Below, piece by piece: positions 42,025-49,599 of a DNA stretch of 51,650 bases. Source of the DNA: Solirubrobacterales bacterium (GTDB taxonomy: Bacteria > Actinomycetota > Thermoleophilia > Solirubrobacterales > Solirubrobacteraceae); contig PKYB01000075.1 of the NCBI GenBank assembly GCA_003133565.1, positions 1 to 51,650 of the forward strand, in the 5' to 3' direction. The position numbers and the translations under genes are program-made. Within the stretch, counting starts at the first letter, position 1; every line of letters starts with the position of its first letter. Below the pieces are notes generated by a model. The model had not been told where the DNA came from. It did no database searches and worked only from the letters and a program-made list of their open reading frames with translations.

Positions 42025-43707
42025 ATGCCCGATGACGATCCGACCACGCCTGGCGAGGATCCGCCACGGCCCGAAGACGACCTGCCGCCAACAGGCGAGC
42101 ACGACATCTTCGCTGACGATGACGAGGACGACGCAGCGGTCGAGGACGAGGGCGCGCCGCACGAGAACGAGCCGGCTGTGCCCGACGCCCACGACGGCGG
42201 GGCCGACGAGCAGGAGGAGGAGGACGAGCCGGTGGCGGAAGAGCCGCCGCTGTCGGCTGCCCAGTTGTGGACCAACCCCCAGGGTCGCGGCCTCGGCAAG
42301 GACGAGGACGCTGACGCCGCTCCATCACCGCGGGCAGGCGACGAAGCGGGCTCGCCCGGCGACGAGGGCATCTCCGCACACGACCACGACCACGACCACG
42401 ACCACGACGACCAAGACGATGGCCACGACGACGACGACGACCTAGACGACGACCTCGACCTCGACCTCGACGACCTCGGGCCCGGCGACGAGGATGACAC
42501 CTACGAGGGGGTCGCAGCCCCCACAGCCGACTTTCTCAACGCCGGGTACGAGCACACTCCCGAGGAAATCCACGAACGGCGTGTCGCGGCGCACCGCCGC
42601 CACCGCCGCAACGGGCTCATCCGCCTGTTCGGCCTGCTTGTCATCGTCGCCCTCGTCGTGCTCTTCGCCGTCGACCGTCTCGGCTCGAGCACCAAACCCA
42701 AGCCCAAGCATGTGAGCAACTCGCCGCTCGCCGCGGCAGGCACCGGCCCCAGCCACGTCGCGAAGAACTCGCAGTCATCGGCATTGCCCGGGAACCTGCT
42801 GATCGCCGATCGCGGCAACCGGCGGCTCCTCGACATCTCTCCGCTCGGCCAGACCGTCTGGCGCTACTCCCAAGCAGCTAGCGCCCTTAGCCCGGGCCTC
42901 TTTCCCGACTTTGCCTTCTTTACCAAGTCGGGCCACCAGATCGCGATTACCGAGGACGGCTACTCCGTAATCAGTGCGCTCGCCGTCGACGCCGGGCAGA
43001 TCGTCTTCAGCTACGGACACTTCGGGCACCCCGGCTCGGGCGCGAACCACCTGTTTGACCCCTCCGCCGCACTGCGTGTCGACAATGGCCAGATCCTCGC
43101 CGCCGACCTCGGCAACTGCCGCCTCGTGGTGATCACGCCGCAGGATCACCACGTCACACGCCAGCTCGGCACGACCGGCCGCTGCGCACACGACCCGCCG
43201 ACCACGTTCGACGACCCGAGCAGCGCATTTCCCACGACCGCTGGCGGCATCGTCGTCAACGAGCAGGGCGACGGCTACGCCGACCTCCTGAGCGCCGCCG
43301 GCGCGCTGATCAAATCGGTGCCCGTCCCCGGCTTCCATCACCCTTCGGCGACCGCCGACGTCAGCGCGAACGTCCTGATCAGCGTCGAGCACACGCACCC
43401 CGGAGCCGTTGAAACCTTCTCCACTACCGGCAAGCTCCTCTGGCGCTACGACCCCGCGAGCGGTAACGGCGAGCTCAACGATCCGGCGCTGGCGCTCGAG
43501 CTCCCCGACGGCGACGTGTTGGTCAGCGACGAGCGCGACGACCGCGTGATCGTGATCGACCCGCACACCAACGCCATCGTCTGGCAGTACGGCCACGACC
43601 ACCACGCCGGCGCGCGGGCTGGCTACCTCGACCTCCCGGTCGGCATCGACCTGGTCCATCCTTTCTCGCTCCTCGACACGATCCGCCTAGCCCAGCCGCC
43701 GGGCTGA
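42025..43707 (+). CDS. membrane-anchored NHL/PQQ-like beta-propeller with acidic His/Asp-rich cytoplasmic region
   Basis: A 560-residue protein in three parts. Residues 1-185 are very acidic and low-complexity, including alternating His-Asp (near 117-130) and a long Asp run (near 135-155). One membrane span follows (LIRLFGLLVIVALVVLFAVD, near 194-213). The outside part (250-560) has propeller repeats such as LIADRGNRRLLDISPLGQTVWRY, ILAADLGNCRLVVITPQDHHV, GKLLWRYDPASG and VLVSDERDDRVIVIDPHTN. The acidic part may bind cations, which is inference. It forms an operon with the kelch gene and no enzyme motif was seen. Confidence 0.78.
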   Translation: MPDDDPTTPGEDPPRPEDDLPPTGEHDIFADDDEDDAAVEDEGAPHENEPAVPDAHDGGADEQEEEDEPVAEEPPLSAAQLWTNPQGRGLGKDEDADAAPSPRAGDEAGSPGDEGISAHDHDHDHDHDDQDDGHDDDDDLDDDLDLDLDDLGPGDEDDTYEGVAAPTADFLNAGYEHTPEEIHERRVAAHRRHRRNGLIRLFGLLVIVALVVLFAVDRLGSSTKPKPKHVSNSPLAAAGTGPSHVAKNSQSSALPGNLLIADRGNRRLLDISPLGQTVWRYSQAASALSPGLFPDFAFFTKSGHQIAITEDGYSVISALAVDAGQIVFSYGHFGHPGSGANHLFDPSAALRVDNGQILAADLGNCRLVVITPQDHHVTRQLGTTGRCAHDPPTTFDDPSSAFPTTAGGIVVNEQGDGYADLLSAAGALIKSVPVPGFHHPSATADVSANVLISVEHTHPGAVETFSTTGKLLWRYDPASGNGELNDPALALELPDGDVLVSDERDDRVIVIDPHTNAIVWQYGHDHHAGARAGYLDLPVGIDLVHPFSLLDTIRLAQPPG

Positions 43708-43802
43708 TCGGCCGCTCGATCGACTTAGCCCCATTTTCAGGGGTGCGCTGCCACAAGCGACCGTCGCTCTTCCCGACGCGGCCGAGCGAGGGCGAGGTGT
43801 GT

Positions 43803-43808
43803 GATCAT
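43803..43808 (+). promoter_or_regulatory. possible -10 box (GATCAT), leaderless
   Basis: GATCAT ends six bases before GTG 43815. A weak match, supporting the shorter start of the next gene. Confidence 0.3.
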
Positions 43809-43814
43809 CCCGGC

Positions 43815-44186
43815 GTGCCCACCGGGCGGCGATACGCGATCAAGTACGGCCTGCTGCGGCCACTGCTTTCGGCGCTGGCGCTCGGACCGCGGTTCTCATT
43901 CGCCGAGGTTGGCGAGGAGCGGCTGACGGTCCGGATGGGTTGGGCCTTCTACGCCTCTGTGCCGCGATCAGCGGTTCGTTCGCCCGAGCGCTCCGAAGGG
44001 CCCGTCGGCGGTATCGGCGTGCACGGCTGGCGCGGGCGCTGGCTCGTCAACGGCGCGGCCAGCGGGCTTGTCACGATCACGTTCGAGCCGGTCCAGCGAG
44101 CGTGGGTAATGGGGTTTCCGACCAAGCTGCGCGAGCTGCGCTTGAGCCTCGAGGATCCGGACGGCCTGATCGCGCTGCTGCGCTGA
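43815..44186 (+). CDS. hypothetical protein of about 123 residues
   Basis: From GTG 43815 the protein begins PTGRRYAIKYGLLRPLLSAL and continues with FAEVGEERLTVRMGWAFYAS, then GGIGVHGWRGRWLVNGAASG and VTITFEPVQRAWVMGFPTKLREL. This resembles small proteins of unknown function in actinobacteria with a PH-like beta-rich fold. The frame is open to 43743 but nothing supports the longer start. Confidence 0.6.
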   Translation: MPTGRRYAIKYGLLRPLLSALALGPRFSFAEVGEERLTVRMGWAFYASVPRSAVRSPERSEGPVGGIGVHGWRGRWLVNGAASGLVTITFEPVQRAWVMGFPTKLRELRLSLEDPDGLIALLR

Positions 44187-44224
44187 GCGCCGTCTTTGGT
44201 CGCGGTTGGCCCGAGCGGCGCCGC

Positions 44225-44869
44225 TCAGCTGGAGGCCGCTGCGAGGCCGACGAGCTCGGCGCTGCGTTCCCAAAGCGCCGCTGCGAGTCCCTCGTCCTGG
44301 GCTTGCAGGCTCGGCAATACCACCCGCTCGTCCTGCACGTAGGCACCGGTCAGGGTGGCGGCCTCGTCGGAGGTTGCAAGCCAGAGCAGCGAGCGGGCGC
44401 CGTGCTCGGGTGAGCGCAGCAGCGGGGCACCCAGCGTCGCAAGGATTCTCCAGACCCCAGGCTCGTTCTTGCCGAAACCGGTACGCACAGCGCCGGGGTG
44501 AAAGCACGTGGCACGCAGCTCCGGTGCGCGTCCGGCGAGCTCGCGCGTGAAGAGGATGTTGCACAGCTTCGAGGTGCCGTAGGCGCGCATCGCGCGGTAG
44601 GAGGCCTCGGACTGCAGGTCCTCGAGGTCCAGCAGGCCCGAGAGGTGAGCATCGGAGGCCGTGGTCACCACACGCCCGCCGCGGAGGCGATCGCGGAGCA
44701 GGTTGGTGAGCAGGAACGGGGCTAGATGATTCAGCGCGAACGTCCGCTCGAGGCCTTCGGCAGTCTCCTCGCGCGAGGCAAACAGGGCGCCGGCGTTGTT
44801 GGCGAGCACGTCGATCGTTCCGTAGCGCTCGCGCACCTCCTCGGCCAGCTCGCGTACGCCGGACCTCGG
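44225..44869 (-). pseudogene. 5'-truncated short-chain dehydrogenase/reductase
   Basis: The frame encodes an SDR from the NNAG motif (VLANNAGALF) onward, with Ser and YGTSK of the catalytic YxxxK (near the middle), GAVRTGFGKNEPG and a C-terminal helix. The first 70 or so residues, including the GxxxGxG cofactor motif, are missing. Upstream, in the same frame, the sequence runs directly into the stop codon (TAA, 44870-44872) of a lipoprotein gene. ATG 44836 could still start a 203-residue product, but without a dinucleotide-binding site it would not work. Confidence 0.75.
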
Positions 44870-45964
44870 TTACGCGCGGGAAAAGGACGCGGTTGTAACG
44901 TCGCCGCCCCCCGCCACGACACACGTGAGAGCTACTGAGCACGATACCGCCGTCGGGCCATAGAAGGGGAGCTTGGACGCCACCCAACGGTCGCCCGGAC
45001 CCGAAGGATCAGACGTCGTGTACGCGACGCCGCTTGCTGAGCTACCACCGACCGCGACGCACAAGCGCGATGACGGACAGGATATCGATGCAAGACCACC
45101 GGTTATCCCGACGAACCCGTGGCCAATGGTTTCAACGTGCCAGGACCTCAACACGGACGGGTCCCCGACGAAAACGGTCGGGCCACCACTCGGGGCTCCG
45201 TCGCTAATCGTCGCCAAGCAGAGCTGCGCCGAGGGACACGATACATCGGTGAACCCCTCCGGCGCGAGATTCGACGTGGTGACCCCGGTCCAAGAATTTG
45301 CGTTGCCTGGATCCATCGACCCGTAGCCGGCTGCGTTCACGCCCACGCACACATCGTCGGATGGGCATGCGATGTAGGCGCGGCCGTCAGGGTCGCTCGG
45401 GTGCACCTCGGCCCGCGACCACGAAGAGCCAGTGGGCGAAGTTGAAGTGAATGAGTTCCCACCCCAGTCGGCCGCCACGCAGAGCGACACGCTCGGACAG
45501 CTAAGCCCGGATATCGTGTTGGCGTTGAGCACGTTGGGATTCGCTGCGTCAATACCAACGCTCGACCACGAGGTCAGGGACGACTCCGGAACTGATGTCG
45601 ACAATATCTCCCCATTCTCATCACCTGCGAAGCACTTTGTCGCAGACGGACAACTGAAAACGTCTGCCGTAGCGGCGCCAAAGGTCGTTGCCTTTGTCCA
45701 ATGTGGCGACGGGCTGTTTGCGTCGGTTGTCCATGACATGATTCCGCTGGCATCGTCCGCGATGCAAGCGGCCGCAGTCAGACACGCTACGGCCGCGATT
45801 TGCCCGGTAGACAGGGTTGCCGGCGAGGACCAGTTGTTCCCACCACGACTCCCGGATTGGGCGCCTGATCGCGCCGCGGACCCTGATGACGATCCGCACG
45901 CGGTGAGGAGACCGCTCAGTATCGCCGCAGCAAGCAACGATCCCACGCCTATCCGAACTCGCAC
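44870..45964 (-). CDS. lipoprotein with seven Cys-pair repeats, predicted beta-propeller
   Basis: The signal peptide ends in a lipobox (SGLLTAC, Cys23). The 364-residue protein then carries seven units of about 45 residues, each with two cysteines eight residues or so apart: VACLTAAACIADD, FSCPSATKCFAGD, LSCPSVSLCVAAD, IACPSDDVCVGVN, VSCPSAQLCLATI, ISCPSSRLCVAVG and VSCSVALTCVVAG. This SCPSxxLCVA pattern is common in secreted proteins of Solirubrobacterales-like bacteria. Seven units suit a seven-bladed propeller with a disulfide per blade. Binding partner unknown. GTG 45964 has TAGGGT six bases upstream. Confidence 0.75.
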   Translation of the reverse strand: MRVRIGVGSLLAAAILSGLLTACGSSSGSAARSGAQSGSRGGNNWSSPATLSTGQIAAVACLTAAACIADDASGIMSWTTDANSPSPHWTKATTFGAATADVFSCPSATKCFAGDENGEILSTSVPESSLTSWSSVGIDAANPNVLNANTISGLSCPSVSLCVAADWGGNSFTSTSPTGSSWSRAEVHPSDPDGRAYIACPSDDVCVGVNAAGYGSMDPGNANSWTGVTTSNLAPEGFTDVSCPSAQLCLATISDGAPSGGPTVFVGDPSVLRSWHVETIGHGFVGITGGLASISCPSSRLCVAVGGSSASGVAYTTSDPSGPGDRWVASKLPFYGPTAVSCSVALTCVVAGGGDVTTASFSRA

Positions 45965-45970
45965 GGGCAG

Positions 45971-45976
45971 ACCCTA
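45971..45976 (-). promoter_or_regulatory. candidate -10 box (TAGGGT) for the Cys-repeat lipoprotein
   Basis: On the minus strand TAGGGT is followed by six bases and then the GTG at 45964. Confidence 0.5.
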
Positions 45977-45984
45977 CCTGAGCG

Positions 45985-46022
45985 CAAAACGAGATGTGGT
46001 CGTCAAAACGAGATGTGGTCGT
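45985..46022. repeat. exact tandem duplication of a 19-bp unit
   Basis: CAAAACGAGATGTGGTCGT occurs twice head to tail (45985-46003 and 46004-46022) in the promoter region of the lipoprotein gene. It could be a binding-site pair or a slippage or insertion scar. From 46023 to 46248 I see no gene. Confidence 0.8.
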
Positions 46023-46248
46023 GTTGGGCTCTCGACGCCATCGGCCCTGGGCGGGAGCGGGCGTCACGGAAGCTGGTCGAAGGGCTGGCGAAGTCAGGCG
46101 CCTAGCCGCCGCCCTCGGTCAGTCGCAGATCCGGCTCGGATCAACTAAGCGGACCCAGCAAACCACCACCTACGCGACAGCCTCACGCGGAAGCGACAGT
46201 CGGGCGATGCTGCGATTCTGCGGTCATCGTCGGCGCTTGGCCGCCGAG

Positions 46249-47400
46249 TCAACGCTCCCGCGATAATGCGATGACCACCGCTACGCAAAATGGCGCGAGG
46301 AGCGCGAAGGCGTTCTGCTGAAATTGCGGATCGTCCACGGTGACGTCCACATCAACACCCTTTTCATAGCACATGAAGGCGAACCCTCCATTGTCACCGG
46401 CACTGTCGGTACTGTCATAGACGATGGTCCGATAACCAGCGATGGTCGTCAGTGAGTCGCCGCGGGGCGGCGCGGCACTGCACGCCTCACTACGCCCATC
46501 GGCGACATCCGGACCGATACCGACGAATACTTTGTTACTGCCATCCAAGTGTGTCCCTCCCCAGATCGCCTCGGCGTAGGCCGGTCCTGGTGAGGTCGGA
46601 TCGGACGGAACGACGGTGCAGGGCGGAGCAGACCTCTCCGCGACGACTGTCATCAATGCTTGTATTGGAATGACGCGGCACAGATCAAGCGACTTTAGCG
46701 TTTGCACAGTTGGCTGCGTCGACGACGTCCGTTGGCGTACCGCGGTGGGCAACGTCGAGAAGCCCGTGTCTCCCGAGGCGCACGCGACGGCAAGCCAGGG
46801 GCTGCCGAAGTGTGTTGGGGAGTACTTGAGGCATTGACCGCGGTCGATAATGTCGGCCGCTACGTCCAACTCGTGCTGCGACTCGAGCACGCCTCCTAGT
46901 GAGTGCCCCACGGACGGAGCGAACGTGCAGCCGATAGAGCCGACGACGCCGACGGGTCTTGCGAGCTTCTCCAAGAGGTCGCTTACCCACGAGCACGCCG
47001 TCTCAACGTATTGCGCTGGTTCCCGCGGATCCGCAGCGAGCGCCGTCCCCGAGCAAGCTCCATCGACGAAGAGGCTCAATGTGTCGGCCTTAGCTCCGAT
47101 CGCCTGGGCCGCGAGTCCGCAAACCATTTCCGCTGTGATGGGAAAGTCAGCACTCGGCTTCAGGCCGAAGCCAAAACAGACGACATTTTCAACGCTGCTT
47201 TGGCGGTTGTACCAGGTAGTCTTGCCAATCGTCTTACTGTGAGCGCCGGGAAACGCGACGGTGCAAGGGCGAGGCCGCGACGGTGTCTGTGGTGCGGCCT
47301 GCACCGTAGTGGAGAAGCAGCTTGCGATTGCCCAGCCGGCGACGAGCACACCCAGCCTGGAGGCGCGTGCGACATAACGTCGGCGATTGACAGGCGGCAC
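46249..47400 (-). CDS. secreted Cys-rich protein with C-terminal membrane anchor, unknown function
   Basis: From GTG 47400 the protein has a signal peptide (RASRLGVLVAGWAIASCFST then TVQA before APQ), an outside region of about 320 residues with many cysteines (VVCFGFG, MVCGLAA, GACSGTAL, ETACSWVSDL, GSIGCTFAP, GQCLKYS, LDLCRVIP, EACSAAPP, AFMCYEKG) and a C-terminal span (NAFALLAPFCVAVVIALSRE). It is 383 residues. The frame is open to 47502, but the signal peptide and a -10-like box support 47400. I do not recognise the family. It points the same way as the lipoprotein gene downstream. Confidence 0.65.
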   Translation of the reverse strand: MPPVNRRRYVARASRLGVLVAGWAIASCFSTTVQAAPQTPSRPRPCTVAFPGAHSKTIGKTTWYNRQSSVENVVCFGFGLKPSADFPITAEMVCGLAAQAIGAKADTLSLFVDGACSGTALAADPREPAQYVETACSWVSDLLEKLARPVGVVGSIGCTFAPSVGHSLGGVLESQHELDVAADIIDRGQCLKYSPTHFGSPWLAVACASGDTGFSTLPTAVRQRTSSTQPTVQTLKSLDLCRVIPIQALMTVVAERSAPPCTVVPSDPTSPGPAYAEAIWGGTHLDGSNKVFVGIGPDVADGRSEACSAAPPRGDSLTTIAGYRTIVYDSTDSAGDNGGFAFMCYEKGVDVDVTVDDPQFQQNAFALLAPFCVAVVIALSRER

Positions 47401-47408
47401 GTCGCGCG

Positions 47409-47414
47409 AAGCTA
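47409..47414 (-). promoter_or_regulatory. possible -10 box (TAGCTT) of the Cys-rich secreted protein
   Basis: On the minus strand TAGCTT ends eight bases before GTG 47400. Confidence 0.35.
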
Positions 47415-47502
47415 GCACCCATCGCGCAGGAAGGTCGCCCACGCCCCGCGCACGGCGACGAGGGACGCCGCCACCCCAGCGGCGGACTCGTCGCGCCTTC
47501 AA

Positions 47503-47879
47503 TCACCGAGGATTAGCGGTCCGCCAGTTGGCGCATCCGCACTGCCCCTCGCCCATTCGCACCCAGAGCATTGTGGCCGAACCGTCCGCGGTAAGTGACC
47601 GTACGCATGATCGACGAGGCTTCGTTGGCGTATGTCGCGTTGCGCGAGATGCGAGCGTCCGCTGAGCCGCGCTCTACGTGCTCGCAATCGACGAGCTGCA
47701 GGTCAGAGGGGCCAGGCGGAGCCAGTGCTTCCGCATCACCGGCGTAAGCGGGCGTGGGCCGGCCTCGCCCGTTACCGGATTCGCCCAGTTGCCCTGTTGA
47801 AAGGTTGCGCCCGCGGCTGGGTAGGTGGGGCACGGCGGGGCACGATTTCTGTTCGTGTCACGCAACGTGAGGAGGAGTT
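47503..47879. other. intergenic stretch upstream of the integrase
   Basis: No convincing gene was found here. It contains a long hairpin (47739-47778) and ends in the integrase ribosome binding site. Short frames present have no recognised product. Confidence 0.5.
47739..47778. repeat. inverted repeat, 13 bp with two single-base bulges, upstream of the integrase
   Basis: The left arm (47739-47754, CCGGCGTAAGCGGGCG) pairs with the right arm (47766-47778, CGCCCGTTACCGG) except for two bulged bases, with an 11-base loop. It lies 100 bases before the recombinase gene and could be a terminator or a recombinase-related site. Confidence 0.5.
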
Positions 47880-48584
47880 GTGGAAGCTGCTTTGCGGGAT
47901 TGCAATGGTCGTCGCCGGTCGCCGGCGACAGTTCCGCGGCTCCACGCTGGTCGGTCGCCGAGGAACAAGGGTTTGCGCTATCCGGCGGATCCTCCGACGG
48001 TGGAGGAGATCATCCGGGTTATGCGTGCCGCCGGCGATGGTCCGGTCGCTGACCGGCTGCGCGGCATGATCGTCGTGCTCTGGCGCTCAGGGGTACGAAT
48101 CAGTGAGGCGCTCGCGTTGACGGAGAGCGATCTTGACCCGGGTCGCGGCGCGATTCTGGTGCGTCGCGGCAAAGGCGGCAAGCGTCGTGAGGTCGGGATG
48201 GACGCGTGGGGCTGGCAGCACCTCGAACCGTGGCTGCAGATCCGCGAGCAACTGCGTGTTGGCGCTCTGTTCTGCATCATCAACGGTCCCAACCAAGGCC
48301 GGCCGTGGACACAGGACGCGGTCCGCTTCCAGTTGCGCCGAACGGCAGTCGCAGCGGCAGTCAGACGGCGCTTCGCGCCGCACCAGCTCCGCCATGCTCA
48401 CGCGGTAGAGATGGCTCGCGAGGGCGTGCCGATCGTCGTGATCCAACGCCAACTCGGCCACGCTAACCTCGGCATCACCTCGATCTACCTACAAGGCATC
48501 GACAACGCAGAGATCGTCGACACCGTCCATCACCGAGCAGCACCCGTCATCCCGGCCAGCGCGGGACTCGCCAGGTACGGGTGA
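47880..48584 (+). CDS. short tyrosine recombinase/integrase without N-terminal SAM-like domain
   Basis: A 234-residue protein holding only the catalytic domain. Active-site residues are Arg73 (SGVRISEAL), Lys98 or 101 (GKGGKRREV), His168 and Arg171 (APHQLRHAHAVEMA), His194 (LGHANLGITS) and Tyr203 (IYLQG), so the core is intact. The first 40 residues are basic and unlike the usual core-binding domain. An AGGAGG ribosome binding site precedes GTG 47880. It is separate in type from the XerC/D gene and lies in an accessory region, so it is probably from a mobile element. Confidence 0.85.
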   Translation: MEAALRDCNGRRRSPATVPRLHAGRSPRNKGLRYPADPPTVEEIIRVMRAAGDGPVADRLRGMIVVLWRSGVRISEALALTESDLDPGRGAILVRRGKGGKRREVGMDAWGWQHLEPWLQIREQLRVGALFCIINGPNQGRPWTQDAVRFQLRRTAVAAAVRRRFAPHQLRHAHAVEMAREGVPIVVIQRQLGHANLGITSIYLQGIDNAEIVDTVHHRAAPVIPASAGLARYG

Positions 48585-48649
48585 GCGAAACCGCGCGGCG
48601 TCGATGGGGTTCTCCTCGTCGCTCGCTCGATTTGGACCGCTTGGCCTGC

Positions 48650-48655
48650 GAGAAT
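48650..48655 (+). promoter_or_regulatory. possible -10 box (GAGAAT), leaderless antitoxin-like gene
   Basis: GAGAAT ends six bases before ATG 48662. Confidence 0.35.
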
Positions 48656-48661
48656 CCAAGT

Positions 48662-48886
48662 ATGGCCTCGCGGGCTAAGCGGATCACTCTCTCAGAGCCG
48701 GGGATCGCGGGCTCCTATGAGCTGGTTGAGCGTCGCGCCGATGGCACGCTGCTGCTGCGCCCTGAGCGAGAGCTGCTCTCGGAGGTGATTCGCGACTCCG
48801 AGGCGCGCGTGTTTCGCGATGAGGAATTCGTCGCGCACCTCGAGCGCGTCGCGGCGGCAGCAGACGATCTGCCGTCAGAGAGTTAG
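48662..48886 (+). CDS. small antitoxin-like protein of a toxin-antitoxin pair
   Basis: A 74-residue protein starting ASRAKRITLSEPGIAGSYEL with a charged, Leu-rich helical C-terminus (EVIRDSEARVFRDEEFVAHLERVAA). Size and place ten bases before a RelE/ParE-like toxin gene suggest an antitoxin. No DNA-binding motif is obvious. The toxin partner is frameshifted, so this may be an orphan. Confidence 0.5.
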   Translation: MASRAKRITLSEPGIAGSYELVERRADGTLLLRPERELLSEVIRDSEARVFRDEEFVAHLERVAAAADDLPSES

Positions 48887-48896
48887 CACCTAGCGC

Positions 48897-49192
48897 GTGC
48901 CGACGTTCGAGGCGCTCGCCGGGTTCAACCGCGAGTTCCGCCGGCTCTCCCCGACTACGCGGAACGCGTTCTTGGCGATGCTGCCGCTATTCATCGCGGC
49001 GCTGCGCGAGTCCCCGCCGGCGTTTCCGCCCGCGCTGCGCGTGCACCGCGTCCAAGGCCACCCCGGCATCTGGGAGGTCACCTTCGCGCCGGACGGGCGC
49101 GCGACATCGAGTACGCGACAGCGGTCCGCGCCAACGAGCCCCACGTGATCTGGCGGCGCATCGGCACCCACGGGATCCTCGTCGAGCCTTAG
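48897..49192 (+). pseudogene. RelE/ParE-type toxin with a frameshift
   Basis: From GTG 48897 the frame reads FNREFRRLSPTTRNAFLAML, then RVHRVQGHPGIWEVTFAPDG, characteristic of RelE/ParE-like toxins. Just after GRAT near 49105 the family sequence continues in another frame (IEYATAVRANEPHVIWRRIG, then THGILVEP and TAG at 49190-49192). One missing base explains the change. No slippery heptamer is seen, so a mutation or a sequencing error is more likely than programmed frameshifting. Confidence 0.7.
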
Positions 49193-49599
49193 CGTCAGCC
49201 TCCCGCGCCACCAGCCCCACTGGGCGGCAGCGACTCTCCACGTTCGTGTGCCGCAAAGCAGAAGTCTCACCCGGCAACGATCACACGCCCCCTACGGACG
49301 AGAAGAAATACTCTGGTCGCGGGCATTGGTCGCGCCTGCCTTTATGCGCGAAGCAGGAGTGACCTCAGCGAGGCCACGGAGTATCGGAAGTCGTCCATTG
49401 CGAGAGCGCAGGATTCGCGTCGACCGTTCCGCTATTCAGCCGTTGGGGAGGAGAGGCAATCCGACAGAGGCTCCAATTGCCTGCCCGCGGTCGATGCGCC
49501 CGTGGCTCCACGCTGGGCAGCGGATGCGCTTGCGGTTACCGGTCTCCCCGCCGAAGACGCTCATCTGGAACGGCGTGCTGGGGCATGAGCGGGCCACCG
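49193..49599. other. 407-base stretch without a recognised gene
   Basis: Between the toxin relic and DUF4260. Both strands have open frames, but none has a recognised motif or a good start. It is likely degraded accessory DNA. Confidence 0.5.

Noticed and set aside
42375-42480. Simple CACGAC/GACGAC repeats
   Set aside because: They lie in frame in the acidic His/Asp region of the propeller protein; treated as coding low complexity.
43728-43744. CCCC...GGGG hairpin after the propeller operon
   Set aside because: Only four pairs and no U-tract following the stem; too weak to call a terminator.
43968-44987. 339-residue minus-strand frame across the SDR relic and the lipoprotein end
   Set aside because: It uses a different frame from both homologous sequences and is Arg/Gly/Ala-rich.
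49095-49120. Programmed -1 frameshift in the toxin gene
   Set aside because: No X-XXY-YYZ heptamer or downstream pseudoknot; the spot is a plain GC repeat, so a mutation or read error is simpler.
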